Source: Candidatus Rifleibacteriota bacterium
GTDB taxonomy: Bacteria; Muiribacteriota; Ozemobacteria; Ozemobacterales; Ozemobacteraceae
Reading direction: 5' to 3'
Length of the DNA stretch: 64,000 bases
Assembly: GCA_015232575.1 (NCBI GenBank)
Contig: JADFZL010000004.1
Coordinates: forward strand, 326,381 to 390,380
Part shown: in pieces, positions 25,456-35,100 of the stretch
How positions within the stretch are numbered: the first letter of the stretch is position 1
How the letters are laid out: each line of letters starts with the position of its first letter
Program-made: the position numbers and the translations under genes
Notes under the pieces: generated by a model
What the model was told of the DNA's origin: nothing
What the model saw: the letters and a program-made list of their open reading frames with translations, nothing else
Databases searched by the model: none

Positions 25456-27009
25456 TCAGAATTCCTCTTCTCTGAGAGATTGTTTGGCGGCTTCGTGAAA
25501 GTTCCTTTCCTTCATCACTTTGTCATCCTTGTATTTCTGTATGTTTTCAATCATTGCATTATAATTTTCAACTTCCTGTGGGGCGCATTCTCTGAACTTT
25601 GAATATGCTTCGAAATATCTATAGAATATTCTTGAATTTATTCCGCCCATCTTGTTTTTTGCAATATAAATTTCAGATATTGGAATCATGAAATTGTCTT
25701 TTCCAAGTTCCCATTCGAGAAAAGGTGTCTCAAAATCGTTCAGGTAGTCACAGTAAAGGAAGAAGACCACGTAAGGGTCATAAAGAAGCCCGGCTACTTC
25801 GCCAAGGTCTTCTCTGACAGGGCGCCGTTTGCTGATTGCCCTTGGCAGACCTGCAGTTGCTATGAGTGGCACGTTTTCTTCTGCTGAAATGCTCTTCAGC
25901 TCAGAAGAAAGAAAGTTGCACTTTTCCTTGAATTCTCTTATTTCGTCTTTGAGATGTATTTTAAAAATTGGATCAATTAAAACTGCAACATCGCCGCCCT
26001 TTTCAAGTTTTGTGCGTTTTACGAGTTTTTTTATGTCGTCGAGGAAGATTCTTCCGTTTGATTCGTCAATAATGTAGAGTCTTTCCTTCATTGCAGTAAC
26101 TTTTTTCAGACCTGCAAGGCGCTTCTGTTCAAGTCTGGCGTCACTGAGATATGGGTTTTTAACGTAATCTACTGCAACTTCAGCAGCCTGTGCGACGAGT
26201 TTTGAAATTACATCGTTTCTGTTCAGGTCAAGTGAGAAAAATATTACAGTCAGCTCCGGATTAAGTGTAACGAGTTCCCATGCAAACTGTGTCAGAAAGG
26301 TTGATTTTCCCATGCCGGCTCCGCCGGTAATGAGATAAAGTTCTTTCTGTATTCCCGCAATAATTTCCATGAGCTGAGGAAAACCAGTTTCATACCCAGG
26401 ATATCCACGATTATTGGTTCGGGATGATTCGACAAGTTCAGACATTTCTTCTATCTGTATGTCAATGTTTTTTATGTAGCCGGTTGTCCCCTGAAGGAAC
26501 ACAGTGCGAAGATTCTGAATGCACGAACTGAGGGTATCAAAAATTTCGTTGTCCGGATTATAGACACTTTCAGAATATTTCAATAGAAGGCGCCGCGCCT
26601 GATTTCTGGTGTTTCTGTCGCGTATTCTGTCCAATACAGGTTCAATGTCATCAAGCATTGTTACGCCAGGCGTTGAAAACGGGGAAATGAATAGTTTATG
26701 TATTCTTTCTTTGCCGCCTGCAATATCCAGACGTGATACTTTCCCTTTTTTTGCTGATGAAAGCAGCTTTTGCAGATTCAGTGAATTGAGCATTCCTTCT
26801 TCAGAGATAATCTGAAGCATGGCTTCCAGGAGAACTTTATTGCCTTCGTCATTCTGAAAGTCAGAAGCAGAAAAGCGCTTTTCATTCAGCAGACGGCCAA
26901 CTATTACAGGTTCAAATACGAGATTTGCAAGCACTATTTCTTCGTCCAGAAGGGCTTCTTCAATCATTTTATCATAAGATAGATAATCAATTTTTCTTTT
27001 AGCAGCCAA
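25456..27009 (-). CDS. DnaB-like RecA-fold ATPase (divergent replicative-helicase paralogue)
   Basis: I favour TTG 27009, which has GGAG seven bases upstream (517 residues). A TTG at 27081 would overlap whiA. The first ~140 residues resemble the DnaB N-terminal helical domain (MIEEALLDEEIVLANLVFEP...LLNEKRFS). After a linker comes the RecA-like domain: GYPGYETGFPQLMEIIAGIQ, Walker A GGAGMGKST (about 229-237), FFSLDLNRNDV and a Walker B strand VAVLIDPIF. In DnaB the FSLEMS motif carries the catalytic Glu. Here it is Asp (FSLD), and the usual IDYLQL is IDPIFK, so helicase activity is uncertain. It is flanked by whiA and TPR genes and not by replication genes. Confidence 0.75.
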   Translation of the reverse strand: MAAKRKIDYLSYDKMIEEALLDEEIVLANLVFEPVIVGRLLNEKRFSASDFQNDEGNKVLLEAMLQIISEEGMLNSLNLQKLLSSAKKGKVSRLDIAGGKERIHKLFISPFSTPGVTMLDDIEPVLDRIRDRNTRNQARRLLLKYSESVYNPDNEIFDTLSSCIQNLRTVFLQGTTGYIKNIDIQIEEMSELVESSRTNNRGYPGYETGFPQLMEIIAGIQKELYLITGGAGMGKSTFLTQFAWELVTLNPELTVIFFSLDLNRNDVISKLVAQAAEVAVDYVKNPYLSDARLEQKRLAGLKKVTAMKERLYIIDESNGRIFLDDIKKLVKRTKLEKGGDVAVLIDPIFKIHLKDEIREFKEKCNFLSSELKSISAEENVPLIATAGLPRAISKRRPVREDLGEVAGLLYDPYVVFFLYCDYLNDFETPFLEWELGKDNFMIPISEIYIAKNKMGGINSRIFYRYFEAYSKFRECAPQEVENYNAMIENIQKYKDDKVMKERNFHEAAKQSLREEEF

Positions 27010-27061
27010 GGTTGCACTCCAGATGGCACAATTATTCTGTTGATTATACCATAATTTGGTT

Positions 27062-28000
27062 TTAGTGCGAGTCTTTCTCAAATATTTTGCGAAAAATTTC
27101 CTCGATTCTTCTCAAACGATGATTAACAGCTGATTTGCTCAAGACGGGCGACAATCTTTTTCCCAATTTTTCAATTGTATCATGCGGAAAATGCAGTCGC
27201 ATTTCTGCAATTTGCCTAAGCGAATCAGAGAGAACAGACTGTTCGGTGTAATTCAGGAGAGATCTGATTTTGTTGCAGATTTCTTCAGAAGCTTTAACCT
27301 GTTTGTTAATGTTTGCCGTCTCGAAATTTACCTGCCTGTTAATGTCAGCAATCATAGTTCTGGTGGCAATAATATCTTCAAATGCCATGGCTTTTTCAAA
27401 TAATTCAAGAGAGTTGAGGAATCTGGATATTTTTTTTCTGTTTTTCAGATAGAAAATAGATGAATTGTTTTTGATGAATTTTTTGAAGGTGATGTTCATG
27501 TTCCGGCAGCATCTTATGAACAATCTGGAAAGAAACTTGCTCTTTATGGTAATTTCAAGATGATACGCTTTTTTCGGATTCTGGATGTATCCGCTGCGAA
27601 TGAAAAGGGTTTTTAAAAAAGTCGCCTGACAGTGTGACAAGGCAGCTGATTTTGCGTTGCGATTTCTTCTTCCCTTCAAGGTCTCAACGGGTATAGCTGT
27701 TTGTTTGAAATTCAGAAGAGTTTTAAAAAGCTTTGTGGGTGTTTCCAGAATGTTTTCTACTGAAGAGAAGCTGAGAAGAATTTTTTCAGTCTTAGTGAGA
27801 ATTTTCTCAGGAAAATTATCTCTAAGCGATTTCGGAAGGGCTCTAAGGAAAAAATCAGTGAGCTCATTGGAGCTCTGCTGATGAAGCTTTTCAGCCTTCT
27901 TTCCGAAGAACATAACTGTAAAAATTTTCCGACAGCAGTCCATGCCTGGTATACTGTCGAGCAGTTCAAACTTAATTCTGTTGCTGTAGGACAATTTCAT
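27062..28000 (-). CDS. whiA: WhiA-like DNA-binding regulator
   Basis: 312 residues, matching the two-part WhiA layout. The N-terminal and middle part is a degenerate LAGLIDADG-type domain (ATFLKTLFIRSGYIQNPKKAYHLEI and ISRFLNSL, compare FLRGAFLAGGSVxxPxxxYHLE). The C-terminal part is the sigma4-like helix-turn-helix (VNFETANINKQV, LRQIAEMRLHFPHDTIEKLG and LSPVLSKSAVNHRLRRIEEI). WhiA controls sporulation or division genes in Actinobacteria and affects division in Firmicutes. In many bacteria it sits beside yvcK and rapZ, which are absent here. It heads an operon with a DnaB-like ATPase, a TPR protein and a HEAT protein. Confidence 0.85.
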   Translation of the reverse strand: MKLSYSNRIKFELLDSIPGMDCCRKIFTVMFFGKKAEKLHQQSSNELTDFFLRALPKSLRDNFPEKILTKTEKILLSFSSVENILETPTKLFKTLLNFKQTAIPVETLKGRRNRNAKSAALSHCQATFLKTLFIRSGYIQNPKKAYHLEITIKSKFLSRLFIRCCRNMNITFKKFIKNNSSIFYLKNRKKISRFLNSLELFEKAMAFEDIIATRTMIADINRQVNFETANINKQVKASEEICNKIRSLLNYTEQSVLSDSLRQIAEMRLHFPHDTIEKLGKRLSPVLSKSAVNHRLRRIEEIFRKIFEKDSH

Positions 28001-28078
28001 TATTTAATAATGCAACAATTCTGTTAGAAAGGCAAGATTTTGTCTTTGGATTTATAATGTCACCTGCGAATATAACCA

Positions 28079-28103
28079 AAGTGCGGGTGGAATGCCCGCA
28101 CTT
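28079..28103 (-). terminator. Hairpin after amt
   Basis: AAGTGCGGG and CCCGCACTT form a perfect 9-bp GC-rich stem with a 7-base loop. It lies 20 bp beyond the amt stop. On the minus strand it is followed by TTTGGTTATATT, a weak T-rich tail, so it is a probable terminator. Confidence 0.7.
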
Positions 28104-28123
28104 CCGGTAAAGTCTTATGGCAA

Positions 28124-29341
28124 TTACATTGCTTCGTAGGCTTGTTCGCCGTGAAGAGCTTCGTCGAGACCTGTTTTCTCTTCTGCTTCCTGTATTTTTA
28201 CAGGGGTTACTTTATTAATGACAATCAACATAAGATATGTAAAGACGAACGCATAGATTGAACTTACGAGAATAGCCATCAACTGAGTAGTAAAAAATGA
28301 GGAATTTCCGTATAGCAGGCCATCAGCACCCGCTGGATTCACAGCTTTGCTGGCAAATATTCCGAGCATAACTACTCCGATCATTCCACCTACGCCATGA
28401 ACTCCCCATACATCTAGAGCATCGTCAAGCTTAAGGTAATTTTTCAAATATACGGCAAAATAGCAGACAACTCCAGATACAGTGCCGATTACCACTGCAG
28501 CGTTAAGAGTAACAAATCCGGCTGCAGGAGTAATTGTTGCAAGCCCCGCAACTGAACCGGTCAGCAGACCAAGAAATTTTGGTTTTCCTTCAAATACCCA
28601 GGCGACCAGCAACCAGGCAACACCGGCGAAAGAAGCTGCCACATCTGTATTTAGAAAAGCCTGAGCGGTAATACCATCCACCTTCAACTGGCTTCCAGCG
28701 TTAAAACCATACCATCCAAACCAAAGAAGACCTGTTCCGAGTGCAACCAGAGGAATGCTGTGAGGAAGCGGTTCTTTAACACTGCGGGAGCCAACAAACA
28801 GTACAGATGCCAGTGCCGCCATTCCTGCAATATTGTGAACTACAATACCACCTGCAAAATCAAGCACTCCAAGTTTGGCCAGGTAACCATTTCCCCAAAT
28901 CATGTGAACGAAAGGAAAATATACCAGAAACAACCATGTAATCAGAAAAAGCAAATATGCTTTAAACGTAACACGATTGGCAAAAGCGCCAGTAATCAAA
29001 GCCGGAGTGATGATAGCAAACATCATCTGATACGATGCAAATACAAATTCGGGTATGGTCGGGCTGACAGCGCATGGAGTTGCCGCAGTTACTCCCCACA
29101 TGAACGCCTTGCTGAAATCTCCGATGAAACCGCCCTCTCCACCGCTGAAACAAAGAGAATAGCCGCATACGTACCAGATAACCGTGGTTATACAGAGAGA
29201 GGCAAAACTCTGCATCATAACAGCCAAAACGTTTTTTCGACCAACGAGACCACCATAAAAAAAAGCAAGACCCGGAGTCATAAGCATGACCAGACTTGCT
29301 GAGACCAACATAAAACCAGTGTCACCAGTATTGAAATTCAT
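28124..29341 (-). CDS. amt: Ammonium transporter (Amt/MEP/Rh family)
   Basis: 405 residues, the typical Amt length, with AAAGGAA before ATG 29341. It has eleven transmembrane helices. The twin pore histidines are present in GGIVVHNIAGMAAL and DVWGVHGVGGMIG, and the N-terminal family pattern TGFMLVSASLVMLMTPGLAFFYGGLV is intact. It conducts ammonium across the inner membrane. No glnK follows the gene, which is a common but not universal partner. The NarL-type response regulator gene lies 134 bp upstream on the same strand, so nitrogen-responsive control is possible but not shown. Confidence 0.95.
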   Translation of the reverse strand: MNFNTGDTGFMLVSASLVMLMTPGLAFFYGGLVGRKNVLAVMMQSFASLCITTVIWYVCGYSLCFSGGEGGFIGDFSKAFMWGVTAATPCAVSPTIPEFVFASYQMMFAIITPALITGAFANRVTFKAYLLFLITWLFLVYFPFVHMIWGNGYLAKLGVLDFAGGIVVHNIAGMAALASVLFVGSRSVKEPLPHSIPLVALGTGLLWFGWYGFNAGSQLKVDGITAQAFLNTDVAASFAGVAWLLVAWVFEGKPKFLGLLTGSVAGLATITPAAGFVTLNAAVVIGTVSGVVCYFAVYLKNYLKLDDALDVWGVHGVGGMIGVVMLGIFASKAVNPAGADGLLYGNSSFFTTQLMAILVSSIYAFVFTYLMLIVINKVTPVKIQEAEEKTGLDEALHGEQAYEAM

Positions 29342-29475
29342 GATATATTCCTTTCCCTGACCGTATTATTTATTTTCGGTCTTCTTATAAAACACAGTTG
29401 GAAAGGATAGCTTAATAATTCTGCATCGCCCATCAGGAAAAATCGGAAAGAAGGCTTCGAAATACCTTACTTTAT

Positions 29476-30141
29476 CTAAAGGCTGGTCAAGCCTTCACGA
29501 ATGGCATATTTGGTCAGTTCTGCAATCGAATGGATATTGAGTTTGTCCATTATTTGTTTGCGATGAGTCTCAATCGTTTTTACACTAATGTTCAGATGTC
29601 CAGCAATTTCCTTTGTTGAGCGTCCTTCAGCAAAAAGCTGAAGAATTTCTCTTTCACGTGGAGACAAAACCACAAATGCCGAAGAAGAACTTTCAGGTTG
29701 GAATTGAGATTGGGATTGCTTTATGAATTCACGAGCAAGCATATCAGAAATGGTCAAACTCAAAAAGATTTGATTGTTCATTACAGTTTTAATTGCCAGA
29801 TGCAACTCTTCAAAAGCCGAGTCCTTAAGGAGATAGCCCTTAATTCCGATTTTGAGTGCCTCAAGAACAAAACGTCTGTCAGAATGCATCGAAAGGGCAA
29901 TAATATTTTGATGTGGAAATTTCTGTAAAATCTGTCTGGAAGCTTCCAATCCGTTCAGGACCGGCATTGAAATGTCCATGATAATACAATCGGGCTGCAA
30001 CTCACAAGCTCTCTCAAATGCTTGTGAGCCATCACAGGCCTCTCCAATAACTTTGAAACCTGGAAGTTTATCCAGAAGAGTTCGCAATCCTTCACGGACG
30101 ATCTTATGATCATCAGCAATTATAACGGTATTTTCAGACAT
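29476..30141 (-). CDS. NarL/FixJ-family response regulator
   Basis: 221 residues, with GAGGAA upstream. The receiver domain has IIADDH, phospho-acceptor Asp in DCIIMDISMPVLNG, ALSMHS and GYLLKD. The C-terminal LuxR-type helix-turn-helix is LSPREREILQLFAEG and KEIAGHLNISVKTIETH. It should dimerise on phosphorylation by the histidine kinase encoded upstream (30355-31617). Targets are unknown. The next gene downstream is amt. Confidence 0.92.
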   Translation of the reverse strand: MSENTVIIADDHKIVREGLRTLLDKLPGFKVIGEACDGSQAFERACELQPDCIIMDISMPVLNGLEASRQILQKFPHQNIIALSMHSDRRFVLEALKIGIKGYLLKDSAFEELHLAIKTVMNNQIFLSLTISDMLAREFIKQSQSQFQPESSSSAFVVLSPREREILQLFAEGRSTKEIAGHLNISVKTIETHRKQIMDKLNIHSIAELTKYAIREGLTSL

Positions 30142-30246
30142 TTTATTTCCTCATAGTATTCAAAATCCACTCACTCAAAACCGCACTAACATTAACTTAA
30201 GAAGTAAATAAGTAGTCAAATTTGCGTGTTAACTTTTGCCTGAGCT

Positions 30247-30309
30247 GTCATCTCGAACGAATGTGAGAGATCTCTTAAATGCGAGATTTCTCCCTTCGGT
30301 TGAAATGAC
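30247..30309. repeat. Dispersed palindromic repeat, copy D
   Basis: GTCATCTCGAACGAATGTGA on the left, CTCCCTTCGGTTGAAATGAC on the right, closest to copy C. It lies between the kinase stop and the response-regulator start, so it could attenuate read-through within this two-gene unit. Confidence 0.85.
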
Positions 30310-30354
30310 ATTTTTTAATGACCCCTTTATTCGGATTTGATGTACTTAGTGAAT

Positions 30355-31617
30355 TTACGATTTGCTGTCCCTGGCAATTAACGGCAAGATAATTTGAACA
30401 TTGGTTCCCGAGCCGCACTGAGACTCGATTTTCATTTGTCCGCCAAAAAATCTGATACGCTCCTTCAGGCTGAATAATCCAAAACAGTTTTCTTTGATCA
30501 GGCGTTTTTTCAATAACATTTGGTTGAATCCGGCTCCCGCGTCTGAAACCCTGAGTTCCAGAGAAGTTTTGAACCAATGCAATTCTACCACTGCCGTTTT
30601 TACCTGAGCATGCTTGACAATGTTTGTGAGCAGTTCTCTGGTACCTTTGAACAGAGCTCCTTCAAGCTCTTCGGGAAGGCGAAACGGTGTACCAGATTGC
30701 CCGAGCTTAATTTGCAATCCGTATTTTTCACAAAATCTTTCTGACAGCCAGTCAATCGAAGCAAATAGTCCCAACTCGTAAAGAACTGGTGGGCAAATTT
30801 CGGATGTCAGATTTCTGGTGTACTTGATAATTTTATTCAATAATCCACTTAATTCGTCCACTCTGCCTTCCATGCCATAAAACATTGCTTCACCATGGAA
30901 CTCCAGAAGCCGCATTTTCAACATTGAGAGAGCTTGTCCAAGATGGTCGTGGAGATCTTCAGCAATGGCTCTGCGCTCGCGTTCCTCGGTTCTAACAAGC
31001 TCAGAAACAAGTTTTTGAAGATCTTCCTTGTACTTTCGAATTTTGCGTTCAGCACGCTGACGTTCCAAAACCTCTGATTTTAATGACAGATTTATTTTCT
31101 CAAGCTGAACGGTACGGCGTTTGACTTGACATTCTAGACGTTGATTGCTTCTTTTCAGGGCTTGCCTGAATAAACGTCTGTCAAGAAAAGCCTTTATCAT
31201 CTGAGCAACTGAATCAATCAACATCCGCTCTTCATTAAGAAATGGGCCTTCGTCGCTTTCAGGCATTTCTTTCAGGTATTTTACCTCAATTAACCCTTCT
31301 TTTTTTGAGAAGGTCTGGAAAGTTGCCGACTGAACAGCCTTTCCGTCAGCAAAATGTTTCGATGTGACAATTAATTTTCCATACGTCAAACGGGCTGATG
31401 TTATATCCGGATATTGCCAGGCAGAGGGCAGTAAATCTATAATGCGATGCAAAATATCTTTTACGCTGCCGCAATCAGTCTGTAAAACATTTGCCACCTG
31501 ATGCAATGCGGTCAGCTCCTTAACACGCTCCTGAAGCTTCCAGAGAACATCGTTTTTTCCCGAAATTTCATTATTTAGAAGAACATCGTGAAAACTCACA
31601 GAAATAAGCTGCTGCAA
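30355..31617 (-). CDS. Cytoplasmic sensor histidine kinase, NarX/DegS type
   Basis: 420 residues. The best available start is TTG 31617, and no ATG with a clear ribosome-binding site is seen, so the start is uncertain. The N-terminal ~150 residues look like a GAF-type sensor (LHQVANVLQT, then LPSAWQYPDITSARLTYG and FLNEERMLIDSVAQMI). A coiled-coil follows. Then comes the HisKA_3 box RRAIAEDLHDHLGQALSMLK with the phospho-His, and a HATPase_c domain (GTRELLTNIVKHAQ, VSDAGAGF, GLFSLKERI). There is no transmembrane helix, so the signal is cytoplasmic. It pairs with the NarL-type regulator gene downstream, separated by 213 bp that include a repeat copy. Confidence 0.85.
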   Translation of the reverse strand: MQQLISVSFHDVLLNNEISGKNDVLWKLQERVKELTALHQVANVLQTDCGSVKDILHRIIDLLPSAWQYPDITSARLTYGKLIVTSKHFADGKAVQSATFQTFSKKEGLIEVKYLKEMPESDEGPFLNEERMLIDSVAQMIKAFLDRRLFRQALKRSNQRLECQVKRRTVQLEKINLSLKSEVLERQRAERKIRKYKEDLQKLVSELVRTEERERRAIAEDLHDHLGQALSMLKMRLLEFHGEAMFYGMEGRVDELSGLLNKIIKYTRNLTSEICPPVLYELGLFASIDWLSERFCEKYGLQIKLGQSGTPFRLPEELEGALFKGTRELLTNIVKHAQVKTAVVELHWFKTSLELRVSDAGAGFNQMLLKKRLIKENCFGLFSLKERIRFFGGQMKIESQCGSGTNVQIILPLIARDSKS

Positions 31618-32125
31618 TTGTTTTCAAAATATGCCGGAAACAGTTGCATCCTTTCGGAAAGAATATAAAAATACCTTGTATTGTCCTGATACTATCTTGC
31701 GAGCATAATTTTTTCAAGATTTTTATTTTTTGTATTGTATCTTCTCAATAATTAGAGGCAAGTCGTACATACGGCAGCTTGCTGTGTTTGTCTTAATCGG
31801 CTGTAAGGCGCTTCTACAGTTTTCCCACTATTTATTTGATAGGTTCTTTGAATTTCATGTTTTAGATGAAGGATGATGCCTTGCAGAATCATGAATTTCG
31901 AGTTACTATTAATGAGTTACGTCAGAATTTCTGCATTAAGCTGATTGTAAGACTGGTGTATTCCTGATAAAAGTAGTTATTTGAATGATATAACTTTGCT
32001 GTCATTTCTACTGTAAGAAAGAAATCCTGGTGCTTGTCTAATTCGAGGTAACGCAAGCTGTCAGGGCCGCAGCAAGGGAACAGGAAATGAGATTCGGGTG
32101 AAATTTTTAAAATATGGGGATAAAA
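31618..32125. other. Divergent promoter region upstream of the C25 peptidase gene
   Basis: 508 bp between divergent genes. No protein gene is supported. The last ~90 bases before the peptidase contain a GC-richer patch (AACGCAAGC, CAGGGCCGCAGCAAGGGAAC) that stands out from the AT-rich background and may fold. It does not match a riboswitch I can name. The short string ATCTTCTCAATAATTA also occurs at 15978, just before repeat copy B. Confidence 0.4.
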
Positions 32126-35100
32126 ATGAATCGCAACTTAACACACATTTCGGCCATTGGCTCGTTTTCAAAATTATCCTTTTGTTATTTTTTTCTGCTG
32201 AGTTTTATGTTTTTTTCACTATTACAGGCGTCTTTTGCGTCTGATGAGAACTTCGCTCTTTCATCAACGCAGCAATCACATAATGGCAGGGCATTCGAAT
32301 ATGCAATTATTACAGCCGCCCGCTATGAGTCGCTTTTTCAGAATTTTGCCAACAGGAAAACCGAGAAAGGCATTCCGGCGAGAATTGTAACAACAGAGTG
32401 GATTTCATCTAGCTTCAAGGGGCGCGATCTTGCAGAAAAAATTCGCAATTTTATCAAATATGCAAAACTCGAATGGAATTTACGGTGGGTTTTGCTTGGC
32501 GGTGACACGAAGGACTCAGCTGGCGAACTAATTCCTGCACGGTATGCACGAACTAATTTCTATGGCGGGGAAGACATTCCAAGTGATTTGTACTTTTCAG
32601 ATCTGGATGGTAGCTGGGATGACAATCAAAATGGCACCTTTGGGGAAATGAAAGATGGCCTGGAATTAGCCCCGGACATTTATGTCGGAAGAGTATCTGT
32701 TGCAAGTGAATCTGATATAATTACATTTTTAAAGAAACACGAAGAATACGAATCTGGACGGCAACTTTCACCTGACGAAAAACTTAAATATGCCTTTATA
32801 GCATCAGATTGGGACAACAGAACGCCAACCGAAAATGGATTCGAAGAAATTCTCAGAAAAATATTTCCAGCAAACTCACGAAAACCTGAAATATTCAAAT
32901 ATTACGACTCAAAAGGAACAACAGCAAAATCCCTTTTAACTTCCTTGAATCAGACTAATCCGGTCCTGGCATTTATCGGCGGTCATGGCTGGGATGAAGG
33001 TTTCCAGCTTGGAAAGAATACCTATTTTACGAAATCAGATGCGAATGCGCTCAGCAACTCTTTTCCGTTTGTTTATGTAACTCTTTCCTGCCTTACTAAC
33101 AGATTCGACAGTTCAGTATCATTTACCGAGCATTTAATGCGAATTCCAACCGGAGGAGCAATTGCGTGCTGGGGATGCAGCAGACTTTCGTGGTATGTAC
33201 AAGGGAGCGAGGGTGCTTATAACAATCTGTTCATGGCGGAAGATTTCCTTCAACAAATATTTAATTCCTCTCCAGAGAATGATAATAGGCTCGGCATGCA
33301 GATTGCCCGCTCACGTTCCAGATATCTTCCGGAAGCGAGAAAGTCTGACGGAATTTCTCGCTGGCTGATGCTGGCAATGAATTTGCTGGGCGACCCGGAG
33401 ATGGCAATTTGGACATCTGCTCCGCGCAAAATTAGTATCACTGCAGCCCTCGATGAAAAGAGCAATATTGTTTCCGGAAAAATCAGCGATTTGAATAATA
33501 AAAACGTCTCTGGTGTATTTATTACTGTTTCCACATCCGGGAATTCAAATCTCAAAATTGTGGCAACAGGCAAAAATATTCCACCAACTTGCCAGGTTGT
33601 ACAATGTGATAAACAAGCTGCAATTTATGCCCGTGCCTTTTCTGATAAATCAGGAAATTTTCGCATTGAGCTGAAGCCAAATCTTTCTGTTATTCTATCA
33701 AAGATAGAAGAATTATCAAGACTCGGCAAATCAATCATTTCGCTTGAAAAAAGGATTCAGAAACAACATGGAACAAAGTATTTTGAACCCTGGGTAAAAG
33801 AATACAATCTATTGAATGAATGGCGCACAAATACACGCCTTGAGGCTAGAAAGTATTTCATCAATCTTGTCGAAAAGAAGAACTTCGACGAAATAAATTC
33901 AGCATTGGAACTTCTTAAGAAAAGCTTGAAAGAGAACCCTGAGTCGCTTTATGAATACAGTTATCTTTTAAAATCTATCACCGATCGAATGAGATTTAAT
34001 CTGGCACATCTGCAAAATGCTCCGGAAAGTATTGAAAAGAAGATTTTTGATGCTATCTTGAATCTTCAGCGGACAATAGCTTCGCAAACCCCTGAAGTGC
34101 CTTCAGAAGGGCAAATACATGTATCAACAACTCCTGCTAATGCCTTAGTTCTTATAAATGGCGTACCAAAAGGAAATTCCCCATTGAATGTGGCTTTAAC
34201 AGAAGGAAATCACAATCTCACAGTTTTTCTGGATGGCTATAAAAAAATTGAGGAAACAGTAAATGTAGTTGCATCAAAAACGACTGGAAAAAACTATCAA
34301 CTTGCTCATGATTTCTGCATAAGAGGGAAAGTAGTGCTTCTCAATTCTGGAGCAGCCATTAATGCCGAAATAGCGATCTCATCAATCCGTGATACTGCAT
34401 CAAAAACTTCTATTACAACCCGAACTGATGCCAACGGAGAATTTGAATTTACAAACCTTCCTGCTGAAGAAATGGCAATTACCGTTGAGTATCCAAACTA
34501 TTTGAAGCAGGACAAATGGCTTCCATTACATCTTAGAGATATGGGCGGGAAAAGAAATTTCAGGTTCGAGCTGCTGCCAGTGCGAACTATCTCGGTTGAT
34601 AGATCAAAATTGGCTGATGAAACAGAAATTCGTTTTTTCCAAAAATACTCCAGGGAACAGCTTTTTAAGCAGATTGCAAAAGACAAGGAAGCAATTCAGA
34701 TAGATTTTGCTAGTACAAGAGTCGTTTGTGCCCGTCCCGGTTATAATTTTTATGTATGGGAAAAAGAATTCTCACGTTTGAACTGGCCAAAATCGGACAT
34801 AGTGATAAAGCCGGCATTTTCAAAAATTGAAGACATTCGATTCTCGTATGTTAATGCAGATGACGTTGATAACAAGAATGAATGGGAATTCAAGCACGTT
34901 GAGCTTAAAAAAAAAGATCCGAATGGAATATGGAGTGAAACACTTATTGCTACTGAAACAGTTGCGCGCATTTATGGATATTACTTCATTAATTATGCAA
35001 AAGACTATTCTAAGACCAACATCATGACAACAAGTTTCGACAAAAGATTTCCAATAATCGAAAAGGGTGGAATTTTGGTTAATGATATTCAATTATCAGC

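Noticed and set aside
28760..29302. 180-residue open frame opposite amt
   Set aside because: Antisense to a highly conserved transporter gene. The translated sequence is Lys/Asn/Ser/Arg-rich without family features.
32040..32110. Possible c-di-GMP-I or cobalamin riboswitch before the C25 peptidase
   Set aside because: ACGCAAGC and GGGAACAGG recall fragments of these classes, but the other conserved elements are missing or in the wrong order.
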